Positions 1-8,104 of a DNA stretch of 64,000 bases are shown here, piece after piece. The notes under the pieces were generated by a model. That model was not told where the DNA came from, ran no database searches, and worked only from the letters and a program-made list of their open reading frames with translations. Both the position numbers and the translations under genes were made by a program. This stretch comes from Streptomyces lydicus (GTDB lineage: Bacteria; Actinomycetota; Actinomycetes; Streptomycetales; Streptomycetaceae): the NCBI RefSeq assembly GCF_004125265.1, contig NZ_RDTE01000003.1:372001-436000 (forward strand), given 5' to 3'. Position 1 is the stretch's first letter, and every line of letters starts with the position of its first letter.

Positions 1-108
1 GAGAACCGGCACCTGCGCGCCGAACTCGCCGAACTGCGCGCGGCCATCGGCGCCTCCCAGGGCCAGGTCTCCGGCGCGCAGCAGGCATACCGCGAGGAGG
101 AGCAGTGA
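1..108 (+). CDS. gvpJ: C-terminal end of gas vesicle protein GvpJ (partial)
   Basis: The window opens inside a reading frame encoding 35 residues (starting ENRHLRAELAELRAAI) and ending at a TGA at 106-108. The stretch is a charged, Leu/Ala-rich helical tail of the kind found after the GvpA-like core of streptomycete GvpJ. The identity is inferred mainly from position: it sits directly before gvpL, gvpS and gvpK, the usual J-L-S-K order of the streptomycete cluster, and its stop overlaps the gvpL GTG start as GTGA. The vesicle-protein core itself lies outside the window, so another GvpA-family member is possible. Confidence 0.6.
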   Translation, partial: ENRHLRAELAELRAAIGASQGQVSGAQQAYREEEQ

Positions 109-1091
109 ACAGCCGCACGCAAGAAGCGAAGGAGACCGCCACCTCGCCGCTCCCCCGCGATCGGCCCGCTGATCAACTCGCTGATCAGCCTGTGGATCGG
201 CCAGCTGATCAGTCCGTGGATCAGTCCGTGGATCAGCCCGTGGATCGGTTCGCTGATCTGCCCACCGGTCACCAACAGTCCGACCGCTCCCGGAGCTCGT
301 ACGTCTACGCCATCGGCCGCGCCGGAACCGCCCTCGAAGCGTCGGCTCCTCAGCTGACCGGTCTGCGGGACGGCCCCCTGCGGACGGTCACCGCCGGCCG
401 CCTGACCGCCCTCGTCTCCTCCGTCCCGGCCGACGCCTTCAGCGCGGCGGGGATGAAGGCACAGCTGGAGGACCTGAGGCAGCTGGAGACGATCGCGCGG
501 ACGCACCATGCCGTCGTCGAGGCCGCCTGGGCCGGCACCATGGTGCTGCCCATGCGCCTGGCCACGGTATATCTGGATGATTCCCGGGTGCGGGCGATGC
601 TGGACGAGCGCGCTGCCGAGTTCGATGCGCTGCTCTCCCGGCTCGAAGGCCATGCCGAGGTGGGGGTGAAGGTGTACGCGGACGCACGCGCAGCGGCCGC
701 GGCCGGAGCTCCCGCGCCGCCCGACGGCCCGGCCCCCGCTGTGTCCGCGGTCAGCCCCGGCCGGGCCTACTTGCAGCAGCGGCGGGCCCAGCGGCGCACA
801 CATCGTGATGCCTACCGCGCTGCGGGAGCCGTCGCCGCCGACGTGCGGGTCCGGGTGGCCGACCTGGCTCGGGACATGGTCGCGCACCGGCCACAGCAAG
901 GTGAACTGGCGTCCGGCGCAGGCGAGAACATCGCCAACGAGGCCTATCTGGTCCCCACGGACCGCTTCGCGGAATTCCATCGGGCCCTGAAGGGGCTGGA
1001 CGACGGCGTCCCCGGCGTACGCGTCGAGATCACCGGTCCGTGGGCCCCGTACTCCTTCGCGACACCACCCGCGGAAGGCGCACATCCGTGA
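105..1091 (+). CDS. gvpL: Gas vesicle protein GvpL/GvpF family
   Basis: 328 residues, GTG start inside the upstream stop (GTGA). From about residue 66 (SYVYAIGRAG) to the end it follows the GvpL/GvpF family, accessory proteins that take part in gas vesicle assembly: a short strand-rich N-domain with the V-V-LPMRLATVY segment near residue 147, a long helical middle and the C-terminal V-EITGPWAPYSF segment that is highly characteristic. Residues 21-52 before the domain are eight tandem tetrapeptides of the form x(A/V)D(Q/R), an unusual extension encoded by a 12-base DNA repeat. It overlaps gvpS by another GTGA, so L and S are translationally coupled. In actinomycetes these genes rarely give visible gas vesicles; the role there is uncertain. 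Confidence 0.9.
   Translation: MNSRTQEAKETATSPLPRDRPADQLADQPVDRPADQSVDQSVDQPVDRFADLPTGHQQSDRSRSSYVYAIGRAGTALEASAPQLTGLRDGPLRTVTAGRLTALVSSVPADAFSAAGMKAQLEDLRQLETIARTHHAVVEAAWAGTMVLPMRLATVYLDDSRVRAMLDERAAEFDALLSRLEGHAEVGVKVYADARAAAAAGAPAPPDGPAPAVSAVSPGRAYLQQRRAQRRTHRDAYRAAGAVAADVRVRVADLARDMVAHRPQQGELASGAGENIANEAYLVPTDRFAEFHRALKGLDDGVPGVRVEITGPWAPYSFATPPAEGAHP
165..260 (+). repeat. 12-base tandem repeat inside gvpL
   Basis: About eight imperfect copies of a 12-base unit like GATCAGTCCGTG, in frame, encoding x(A/V)D(Q/R) tetrapeptides. Because the unit is a multiple of three, copy-number change would lengthen or shorten the protein without breaking the frame. Confidence 0.85.
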
Positions 1092-1375
1092 AGGGAAACG
1101 ACCCTCATGAGGCCGCATTCACGGATGCCTCACACTCGGATTTCCCGTACCCGGACGTCCCGCGCGCGGCTGCCTCGCATGTGACGGACCCATCCGAGGA
1201 GGAATCTCTTGCCGGGCGACAGATCGCTCTGATCGATCTCCTGGACCGTCTCCTGAACGGCGGTGCGGTCCTTACCGGAGATGTGGTGCTGTCCATTGCG
1301 GAGGTGGATCTGGTCCATATCAACCTGCGAGCGGTGATTCGCTCGGTCACGCCCGACAGCCCGGCACCATGGTGA
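1088..1375 (+). CDS. gvpS: Gas vesicle protein GvpS (GvpA-like)
   Basis: 95 residues from the GTG at 1088, which overlaps the gvpL TGA; a longer frame reaches an ATG at 1040 but would sit inside gvpL. The core from about residue 48 to 88 (LIDLLDRLLNGGAVLTGDVV, then SIAEVDLVHINLRAVI) is the helix-strand-strand-helix pattern of the GvpA/GvpJ/GvpS shell family, with an N-terminal acidic extension of about 45 residues. GvpS is thought to be a minor shell or tip component. It lies between gvpL and gvpK as in other Streptomyces clusters, which is why the symbol S is used instead of A or J. Confidence 0.85.
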   Translation: MKGNDPHEAAFTDASHSDFPYPDVPRAAASHVTDPSEEESLAGRQIALIDLLDRLLNGGAVLTGDVVLSIAEVDLVHINLRAVIRSVTPDSPAPW

Positions 1376-1481
1376 AGATCCGCGGCGCCGAGGGCTCCAT
1401 GAACCCGCCTCCCCGGCCGATCAGTTCGGTTTCCCCATCTCCCCCGAGGAAAAATTCCCACGTGACGAGGACAGGTACACC

Positions 1482-1898
1482 ATGACGGATGAACCGGTTG
1501 AACCGGCCACGCCGGCGAAGCCCGCCTTCGCGGAGGTGGCGCAGGCAGCGGCACGAGCGTTCGACCTGGTGCCGGCCGGGCGCGGGGAAGGCCGCCGGGG
1601 GCAGGACAGCGGCCTCGCCCAAAGGCTGAAGACCGACCCGGAGACGGTCGAACGCGATCTCATCAAATTGGTGCTGACCATCGTGGAGCTCTTGCGGCAG
1701 CTCATGGAGCGCACCGCACTTCACCGTGTCGACCAAGGCGACCTGACCGAGGAGCAGGAAGAAAGAGTCGGGATGACGCTCATGATTCTCCAGGACCGTA
1801 TGACGGAACTCTGTGAGCGCTATGGCCTCACGATGGCCGACCTCAATCTCGACCTCGGACCCCTGGGGTCTCTCCTGCCTCCCCACGACACCGCCTGA
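1482..1898 (+). CDS. gvpK: Gas vesicle protein GvpK
   Basis: 138 residues, ATG with a GAGGACAG ribosome site just upstream. Residues 55-130 match the GvpK family: LIKLVLTIVELLRQLMERTA, then R-V-QG-LT-EQ-ERVG--LM-L---M--L and the C-terminal GLTMADLNLDLGPLGSLL segment. The first 50 residues are variable. GvpK is an accessory gas vesicle protein usually found last in the cluster, and no further gvp gene follows here, so this is the 3' end of the operon. A 106-base gap separates it from gvpS. Confidence 0.92.
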   Translation: MTDEPVEPATPAKPAFAEVAQAAARAFDLVPAGRGEGRRGQDSGLAQRLKTDPETVERDLIKLVLTIVELLRQLMERTALHRVDQGDLTEEQEERVGMTLMILQDRMTELCERYGLTMADLNLDLGPLGSLLPPHDTA

Positions 1899-2097
1899 CA
1901 TCACCTCAAGAGTTTCGTCAACACCACCACCAACATCCCCGGGCTTCTTCCTTCTCTTACGTGCATCACGCCATGTTTCCGTACGCGTTGAGCGGCAAGA
2001 CGGCAGAAAAGGGCCGCAGAGCGCACCGGCTTTCCTCTCGTTCCCGTGGTTTCTCCATAAGCGCTCTCGCGTCTTACCTATACGGAGGTGCAGGGAA

Positions 2098-2268
2098 ATG
2101 GTTCCGCTGCTTCTGGTTCTGCTGCTCGCGTTGCTTCTCTTCGGCGCGGGATTCGCGTTGAAGGCACTGTGGATCGTCGCCGTGGTGGTGCTGGCGTTCT
2201 GGCTGCTCGGTTTCCTGATGCGGTCGGCCGGCGCCGGTGGCCGGCGTGGCCGCTGGTACCGCTGGTAG
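2098..2268 (+). CDS. Small hydrophobic membrane protein
   Basis: 56 residues, too short to be prominent but with a strong GGAGGTG ribosome site at 2084-2090 and consistent codon use. Two adjoining hydrophobic segments (residues 2-20 and 22-41) are followed by a short Gly/Arg tail ending RRGRWYRW. It resembles the small 'hydrophobic protein' found widely in Streptomyces; function is unknown. Likely an inner-membrane protein with a cytoplasmic basic tail. It is a single-gene unit placed between gvpK and the oxidase gene, with a 282-base hairpin-rich spacer after it. Confidence 0.75.
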   Translation: MVPLLLVLLLALLLFGAGFALKALWIVAVVVLAFWLLGFLMRSAGAGGRRGRWYRW

Positions 2269-2550
2269 AGCCGATACGACCGGCGGAGCTGATACGGCTG
2301 GTGGAGCTGGCGCCCCTGGCGGAGCTGGTACCCCTGGCAGGTCTGTGCCCCGCTCCCCCCACATCCCCGGCGGCCCGATCCCCTTCGGCCCCGCCGGGGA
2401 ACGGTATTTCCTGACGGGCATTGCAACTGATGGCCCGTCACCCTACCCTTCCGGCACATCCCCACCGCACCGGGGCGCTCGTACGGTCTCACCCCTACGA
2501 TCCGTGCGCGGTGCAGCGGGGCCGGCGCGCCGCGCGCCGGAGGGACAGCC

Positions 2551-4251
2551 ATGTCCGACGACAGCGCTCGAAGAGCTTTCACCCGCCGCACGCTGCTGAC
2601 CGGGGCCGCCGCCGCGGGGCTCGCCGCGGCAACCGGGCTGCAGCCCGCTCATCGCATCCCCATGGGCAGCGCCGCGACCACCCTCGCCCCTCCGCCCGAC
2701 TTTCCCGAGGGCATCCCACTCTCCCAGCAGGCCTTCCGCAACTGGTCGCTGGAGATCGTCGTCGAGGGCGTATGGACGGCCTCGGCCCGTACCCCCGACG
2801 ATGTGGTCACCCTCGCCAACTGGGCGCATCAGCAGGGCTACCGGCTACGGGCCCGGGGCAAGGGCCACACCTGGTCGCCGCTGGTGGTACCCGCCGGGGC
2901 CGACACCAACCGGACGGTCATCGTCGACACCACCACCCACCTCACCGCGGTCAGTGTGCGCGGCGGCGGTCCGGGGAGTGTCACCGCGCAGACGGGGGCG
3001 ACGCTCGACACCATCCTCGCCCGCCTGGAGGAGTCGGGTCTCGGCCTCGCCACCACCACCGCGCCCGGCGACCTCACCATCGGCGGGGTGCTCGCCATCG
3101 GCGGCCACGGCACGGGGCTGCCCACCGCCACCGAACGCCCGCCCGCGGGCTCCGGCTTCGGCACACTGAGCTCCCTGGTCACCTCCCTCACCGCGGTGGT
3201 GTGGAGCGCGGCCGAGGGCCGCTATGTGCTCAAGACCTTCACCCGCTCCGACCCCGACATCCGCGCCTTCCTCGTCCACCTGGGCCGCGCCTTCCTCACC
3301 GAGGTGACGATGACCGCGGCCGCCAACACACGGCTGCGCTGCCAGAACTGGTTCGATGTGAACGTGGGCACGGTCTTCGGCCCGCCCGGCACCGGCGGCC
3401 GCACCCTCGGCTCCTACCTGGACCGCACCGGGCGCATCGAGGCCATCTGGTTCCCGTTCACCGATGTGCCCTGGCTGAAGGTGTGGAGCCTGGCACCGAG
3501 CAAGCCGCTGCTCGCCAAGCAGATCGACACCCCGTACGCCTACACCTTCGCCAACCGTGTCACCGAGGAGATGTCGGGGCTGCTCGGGGAGATCGCCGCG
3601 GGCGGAGGTGACAAGACGCCTGCCTTCACCAAGCTCGCCATGTCCATCGTCGGATCGGGGCTGATCGTCACCGGTACCTGGGACGTCTGGGGCTGGTCGA
3701 AGAACAGCCTGCTGTACGTCGAACCGACGACGCTGCGGATCGTCGAAGCGGGATGGGCGGTACTGACCTCCCGGGCGAATCTGCAGCGGGTGGTGGGGGA
3801 CTTCTACACCCGCTACCAGAGCGTGCTGACGGCTCATCAAAACCGCGGCTCCTACCCGGTCAACGGTCCGATCGAGCTGCGTATCACCGGTACGGACCCC
3901 CTGGACGGTCCCCTTCTGTCCCCGGCGCGGGCGCGCGCGGACCATCCCGAGTGGGACACCGTGGTGTGGCTCGACTTCGCCACCTATCCCGGCACGCCCG
4001 GCGCCGGTCCCTTCTTCCACGAGCTGGAGCAGTGGATCTGGCAGAACTACACCGGTTCGTATGCGTCCGTACGTCCCGAGTGGTCCAAGGGCTGGGCCTA
4101 TACGGACAGCGGGCCGTGGACGGACCCCGCCGCGGTGGGCGGCACCGTCCCGGCCGCGTTCGAGGACTGGCGCACCGCCCGGGACATCCTGAACTCCTAC
4201 GACCCGGCACGGGTGTTCTCGAACGCCTTCCTCGACACACTGCTGCCCTGA
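2551..4251 (+). CDS. Tat-exported FAD oxidase, class II cholesterol-oxidase type
   Basis: 566 residues. The N-terminus has a Tat signal (TRRTLLTG at 11-18 followed by an Ala-rich hydrophobic run). Residues 80-240 form the vanillyl-alcohol-oxidase-type FAD domain: ARGKGHTWSP at 101-110, where His106 lines up with the histidine that binds FAD covalently in Brevibacterium class II cholesterol oxidase, and TIGGVLAIGGHGTG at 176-189. The long C-terminal half resembles the cholesterol-oxidase substrate-binding domain. The family oxidises 3-hydroxysterols with oxygen and releases peroxide. Substrate is inferred from overall family, so another alcohol or sterol is possible. Single gene, ATG start at the end of a GC-rich palindromic leader with GGAGGGA. 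Confidence 0.82.
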   Translation: MSDDSARRAFTRRTLLTGAAAAGLAAATGLQPAHRIPMGSAATTLAPPPDFPEGIPLSQQAFRNWSLEIVVEGVWTASARTPDDVVTLANWAHQQGYRLRARGKGHTWSPLVVPAGADTNRTVIVDTTTHLTAVSVRGGGPGSVTAQTGATLDTILARLEESGLGLATTTAPGDLTIGGVLAIGGHGTGLPTATERPPAGSGFGTLSSLVTSLTAVVWSAAEGRYVLKTFTRSDPDIRAFLVHLGRAFLTEVTMTAAANTRLRCQNWFDVNVGTVFGPPGTGGRTLGSYLDRTGRIEAIWFPFTDVPWLKVWSLAPSKPLLAKQIDTPYAYTFANRVTEEMSGLLGEIAAGGGDKTPAFTKLAMSIVGSGLIVTGTWDVWGWSKNSLLYVEPTTLRIVEAGWAVLTSRANLQRVVGDFYTRYQSVLTAHQNRGSYPVNGPIELRITGTDPLDGPLLSPARARADHPEWDTVVWLDFATYPGTPGAGPFFHELEQWIWQNYTGSYASVRPEWSKGWAYTDSGPWTDPAAVGGTVPAAFEDWRTARDILNSYDPARVFSNAFLDTLLP

Positions 4252-4337
4252 GCGGCACCAGTCCCCCGGGCGGCACCTGTCTCTGAGCGGCACCTGTCTC
4301 TGAGCGGCACCTGTCCCCGGGGCGGCGCCTGCACCCC
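4250..4337. repeat. Five 17-18 base tandem repeats after the oxidase gene
   Basis: Units based on GAGCGGCACCTGTCTCT begin near 4250, 4268, 4285, 4302 and 4320; the third and fourth are almost identical. The array starts at the stop codon of the oxidase gene and ends before the convergent capA-like gene. No open protein feature is expected here. Confidence 0.8.
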
Positions 4338-4396
4338 TGGGCACGGCACGCCACCTCGTGCCCCGCGCCCGTCCGGCTCCGCCGGCCGTCCCGGCC

Positions 4397-5548
4397 CTAT
4401 GACCGACGACGTCCGGCGGAGCCGCGCCCACCCCCCTGAGCGGGACGGAGCGTGAGCGTGCCCTCGGGGGCGGAGGCGACGCAGGGGCGGAAGCCGGAAC
4501 CGATCCGGTCCAGCATCACACGCAGCCACCGGGTGTCCTGGTGTGAGGCGTGCCGCAGCCGCATGCGCCGGGCCTGCAGCGGGGTGATCCGCACCTCGTG
4601 GAGCCCGCCGGTGTCCGGGTCGACCGAGACGAGGTAGAGCAGCCGCAGGTCGTCCCGGTACTGCTCGTAGCCGGTAATGCCCTCGTAGTCATCGATGAAG
4701 TCGCCGCACCCGTGGATCACCAGCTTTCCCCGGTACGCCTCCAGGGCGCGGGGGTGGTGCGAGGAGTGCCCGTGGACGAGATCCACGCCGCCGTCGATCA
4801 GGGTACGGGCGAACGCGGCCTCGTCCCGGGGCACGTGGTAGCCCCAGTTGGCGCCCCAGTGGACGGAAGCCACGGCGATGTCGCCCGGCCGCTTCCACTG
4901 TCGTACCCGGTCGGTGATCGCGGTCGCGGCGGCGGCGGAGGGACCGGCAACGAAGGCGACCCCGGCGCGGTCCGGGGCCGCGGCCCAGGCCCGGGGGATG
5001 CCGCTGGACGGCATCCCGAAGGAGAAGACCAGGAGCCGGCGGCCGCCTTCCAGCGGGACGCTCGCCGGCCGTTCCGCCGCGTCGGCGTCCGGTCCCGCCC
5101 CGGCCGTCCGCAGTCCTGCCCCCGCCAGAGCGTCGAGAGTGTCCGCCAGTCCTCGGTGACCGAAGTCCAGGACGTGGTTGTTGGCCAATACACAGACATC
5201 GGGACTGGCGGCGGTGAGGCACGGAACGTTCGCGGGGCTCATCCGGTAGTGGATGTCCTTGCCGCGGGCGAAGTCGGCGCTCCGGGTGACGCTGGTTTCC
5301 AGGTTGAGCACCCGGGCGGCGGGCGCGGCCTCATCGAGCACCCTCAGGGCCTCCCCCCACGGCCAGGAGAAGCCGACCGGACGGTCGATGGGACCGTTCG
5401 CCGCCTCCGCCAGCTCCACATAGGCCCGGGCGTCCGGCACGTAGACCTCCCGCAGCTCCGGGTCCCCCGGGTGCGCAAGGATCTGGTCGACGCCCCGGCC
5501 GAGCATGACATCGCCGCAGAAAAACAGTGTGAGCAAGTCACCGCCCAT
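4397..5548 (-). CDS. CapA-family metallophosphatase-like protein
   Basis: 383 residues. The sequence follows the CapA (poly-gamma-glutamate capsule) family, which has a calcineurin-like fold: GDVMLGRGVD near residues 13-22, NLETSVT near 102, LANNHVLDFG near 130, SVHWGANWGYHVP near 238 and LVHGHSSHHPRALE near 265, GCGDFIDDYEG near 290. These carry the Asp/Asn/His metal-ligand pattern. CapA proteins are implicated in extracellular polymer synthesis, but the lone gene has no capB/capC partners, so the substrate is open. The last ~20 residues are Gly/Arg rich and probably variable. No signal peptide or membrane segment is obvious. Confidence 0.85.
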   Translation of the reverse strand: MGGDLLTLFFCGDVMLGRGVDQILAHPGDPELREVYVPDARAYVELAEAANGPIDRPVGFSWPWGEALRVLDEAAPAARVLNLETSVTRSADFARGKDIHYRMSPANVPCLTAASPDVCVLANNHVLDFGHRGLADTLDALAGAGLRTAGAGPDADAAERPASVPLEGGRRLLVFSFGMPSSGIPRAWAAAPDRAGVAFVAGPSAAAATAITDRVRQWKRPGDIAVASVHWGANWGYHVPRDEAAFARTLIDGGVDLVHGHSSHHPRALEAYRGKLVIHGCGDFIDDYEGITGYEQYRDDLRLLYLVSVDPDTGGLHEVRITPLQARRMRLRHASHQDTRWLRVMLDRIGSGFRPCVASAPEGTLTLRPAQGGGRGSAGRRRS

Positions 5549-5733
5549 TCCCCCAGGTTAGAACCGGTCGGCGGCGGTTTCCCCTCGCGTCGGCCCACCC
5601 CGTGCGCCCCGCCCCCGGGGATGGATGGATCAGGGCGCTTACGACGCCTGACACCTTCCTGACCGGCGCAGATGTCGCAGCCTGAGGCAAGAGTGGACAG
5701 CTGCCCGCTCCGGACGGACGGGCATCGAGACGA

Positions 5734-6702
5734 TCAAGGTGTGCCCGAGCGCTCCGCCCGGCGGGACCGTCCCTCGATGAGCGCGGCCACGCCGTCGAGC
5801 ATGGAGCCGAGGCCGATCTCGAACAGTTCGTCGAGGTCCAGGTCGTAGCCGGCCTCTCCGACGGCTTCGATGACCCGGGTGAAGGTCGGGTAGTCGCCGG
5901 ACGCGGTGATCGCCGCAAGGGCGGGGGCCTGGGTGTCCATCCACTGGTCTTCCGACAGGCCCGTGACGCTCGCGGCTTGCGCTTCCCGTTCCAGCTGGAC
6001 CGCGATGCCCTGCACATGGCTGTAGAGGAGGGCGTTCAGGTTGAGCATGGTCGTCGGGTCGAGGCCGTGACCGTCCATGGCCTTCAGCATCCATTCGGAG
6101 TAGGCCATCAGATGGGGCAGTATCAGCGGGCGGGTCAGCGGGCCGATCTGCGCCAGCCAAGGATGTGCGCGGTGCAGCGTCCAGAGCGACCGGGCGCCCC
6201 ACTCCAGCCGGGCCCTCCAGTGGGCGGGCGCTCCGGTGGGGAAGCGCAGCTCGCCGAGAACCGTGTCGGCCATGAGGAGCACGAGGTCGTCCTTGCTGTT
6301 CACATGGCGGTACGGCGACATCGTGGCGGCGTGCAGCCGTGCCGCGACACTCCGCATGGATACCGCGGCCAGCCCTTCGGCGTCGGCGATCTCTATGGCG
6401 GTGTGCACGATCCGCTCACGGGTCAGCTCACGCTCCCGGTCCGGGGCGGTGCGGGGGCGAGGGGCGGCGGGGCGCCGGTGCGGAGCCGCCACCACCGTGC
6501 CTACGCGCGGTTTCGCCCGCACCAGCCCCTCGTGGCGCAGAGTGGTGAGCGCCTTGGTGGCGGTGGCAAGTGCGACATTCCACTCCCTCGCGATCTGACG
6601 TGTCGAGGGAATCCGGTCGCCGGGAGCGAGTTCACCGTCGGTGATGCGTCGCCGGATCTCGGCGGCGACGCGCAGATAGGGCGGGATGTTTTTTGCGGCC
6701 AC
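5734..6702 (-). CDS. GntR-TetR fusion transcriptional regulator
   Basis: 322 residues with two DNA-binding modules. Residues 8-72 are a GntR winged helix (YLRVAAEIRRRI, GDRIPSTRQIA, ATKALTTLRHEGLV). After a Pro/Arg linker, residues 95-140 are a TetR HTH (TAIEIADAEGLAAVSMRSVA, then MSPYRHVNSKDDL) followed by an all-helical TetR C-terminal ligand domain to the end. This arrangement recurs in actinomycetes. It is divergent from the FAD monooxygenase gene with a 155-base spacer carrying two palindromes, so it most likely represses itself and the monooxygenase until a small molecule binds. Confidence 0.9.
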   Translation of the reverse strand: MAAKNIPPYLRVAAEIRRRITDGELAPGDRIPSTRQIAREWNVALATATKALTTLRHEGLVRAKPRVGTVVAAPHRRPAAPRPRTAPDRERELTRERIVHTAIEIADAEGLAAVSMRSVAARLHAATMSPYRHVNSKDDLVLLMADTVLGELRFPTGAPAHWRARLEWGARSLWTLHRAHPWLAQIGPLTRPLILPHLMAYSEWMLKAMDGHGLDPTTMLNLNALLYSHVQGIAVQLEREAQAASVTGLSEDQWMDTQAPALAAITASGDYPTFTRVIEAVGEAGYDLDLDELFEIGLGSMLDGVAALIEGRSRRAERSGTP

Positions 6703-6719
6703 CTGTCTCCTCTTTCTTC

Positions 6720-6781
6720 CTGTACTAGTACAGAGGCTAGCAGGGAAGACCGCGCCGGATCCCTTTCTGACCTAGTACAGG
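6720..6781. promoter_or_regulatory. Probable GntR-type operator and half site
   Basis: CTGTACTAGTACAG at 6720-6733 is a perfect 14-base palindrome, 18 bases upstream of the regulator's start. The half CTAGTACAG recurs at 6772-6780. The GTAC-TA-GTAC core resembles GntR-family operators. Placement between the divergent genes supports autoregulation; the binding protein is inferred. Confidence 0.65.
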
Positions 6782-6811
6782 ACGCCCGGATGAGCACTTG
6801 GCAGGCCTGCG

Positions 6812-6845
6812 CGTACGGCGTACATTCCAGCGCGTACACCGTACG
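6812..6845. promoter_or_regulatory. Second inverted repeat before the monooxygenase gene
   Basis: CGTACGGCGTAC (6812-6823) and GTACACCGTACG (6834-6845) form a 12-base inverted repeat with one mismatch and a 10-base spacer, ending just before the AAAGGGG ribosome site of the monooxygenase. It differs from the GTACTAGTAC site and is more like a TetR-type operator, which fits the second DNA-binding domain of the neighbouring fusion regulator. Confidence 0.55.
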
Positions 6846-6857
6846 AAAGGGGTCTCC

Positions 6858-7967
6858 GTGAAGACCGTGCTCATCTCCGGTGCGAGTGTCGCCGGACTTA
6901 CCGCCGCCTACTGGCTGCGGCGTCGTGGCTACGCACCGACCGTCGTCGAACGCGCTCCCGGTATACGTCCCGGCGGCCAGGCGATCGACGTCCGCGGCGT
7001 TGCACTCGGCGTCCTGGAACGGATGGGCCTGTTGGCCGAGGCGCAGCAGGCACGCACCCGGATGCGGGGGATGTCGATGCACGACAGCGGCGGCAAGGAG
7101 CTCTGGCGCTCTACCGAGATGACGTTCAGCAGCGGCCGGCTCGACAGTGGAGACATCGAGCTGTTGCGGGACGACCTCACCCAACTTCTGTACCGGCAGA
7201 CGCTGGATGGCGTCGAATACGTCTTCAACGACTCCCTGGTCACCCTCGATCAGGGCCCGCACGGCGTCAACGCCGGTTTCGAGAGCGGTCGGCGCCGGAC
7301 TTTCGACCTCGTGGTCGGGGCGGACGGCCTCCACTCGAAGGTACGGCAACTGGTTTTCGGCGAGAAGCGTCAGTTCATCCGTCATCTCGGCCCGCATCTG
7401 GCCGTCTTCAGCACGGACAACTTCTTGCAGCTCGACAACTGGCAGGTGTGGCTCCAGGACGACACCGCAAGCTATTGCGTGTACCCGGTACGCGACAACA
7501 CCGAGATCAGGGCCATGCTCGGCTTCATGTCGGAGCCTCTTGACTATGACTACCGTGACACCGAGCGGCAGAAGTCACTCCTCGCCGAGCGGATGTCGCA
7601 TCTGGGAGGCGACACCCCGAGGCTCCTGAAGGCCATGTGGGGCGCGGCCGACTTCTACTTCGACGCGATGGCCCAGATCCGCATGGACCGCTGGTCGGAC
7701 CGCAGGACAGTGCTGATCGGTGACGCGGGCTACTGCCCGTCGCCCTTGTCCGGACAGGGCACCAGCCTGGCCCTGGTAGGTGCCTATGTGCTGGCCGACG
7801 AACTCGGCAGGGCGGACGGCGACCACCGCACCGCGCTTCCACGGTACGAGGAACGCCTGCGCCCCTTCGTCGCACTCAACCAGGCTCTCGCCACGGAGAA
7901 CCCCGGCGGTATGGCGTCCGAGGAGTCCTCGGAACGAGCCAAGAACGCGTTCTCCCTGGATCGCTGA
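6858..7967 (+). CDS. FAD-dependent monooxygenase (PHBH/TetX type)
   Basis: 369 residues from the GTG at 6858, chosen because AAAGGGG lies five bases upstream and the Rossmann strand begins at once. The FAD fingerprint GASVAG is at 8-13, the DG motif (VVGADGLHSKVR) at 152-163 and the GD motif (VLIGDAGYCPSPLSGQG) at 285-301. These define group A flavin monooxygenases that use NAD(P)H and oxygen to hydroxylate small aromatic substrates or antibiotics. The substrate cannot be read from sequence. It is divergent from the GntR-TetR regulator and presumably induced when that repressor releases DNA, as in many drug-modifying oxygenase loci. Confidence 0.9.
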   Translation: MKTVLISGASVAGLTAAYWLRRRGYAPTVVERAPGIRPGGQAIDVRGVALGVLERMGLLAEAQQARTRMRGMSMHDSGGKELWRSTEMTFSSGRLDSGDIELLRDDLTQLLYRQTLDGVEYVFNDSLVTLDQGPHGVNAGFESGRRRTFDLVVGADGLHSKVRQLVFGEKRQFIRHLGPHLAVFSTDNFLQLDNWQVWLQDDTASYCVYPVRDNTEIRAMLGFMSEPLDYDYRDTERQKSLLAERMSHLGGDTPRLLKAMWGAADFYFDAMAQIRMDRWSDRRTVLIGDAGYCPSPLSGQGTSLALVGAYVLADELGRADGDHRTALPRYEERLRPFVALNQALATENPGGMASEESSERAKNAFSLDR

Positions 7968-8000
7968 CCGAGCGGCAACCTCGAACGCTGACCGAGCGGC
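7962..8000. repeat. 15-base direct repeat at the monooxygenase 3' end
   Basis: CGCTGACCGAGCGGC occurs at 7962-7976 (spanning the stop codon) and again at 7986-8000, a 24-base offset. Looks like a short local duplication. Confidence 0.7.
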
Positions 8001-8104
8001 CAACGGGGCGTGCCCCCCTTCCAGAGGGACCTGTTCGACGGACTGCCTCGGGCGGGCCGGGACGGTGGCCGCCCCGGCCTGCGGCAGATGCCGACGCCTG
8101 CCGC

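Noticed and set aside
2269..2550. Possible small genes in the repetitive GCTGGTGGAGCTGG-like spacer before the oxidase gene
   Set aside because: Frames differ in every phase and lack ribosome sites; the text looks like imperfect short repeats and hairpins.
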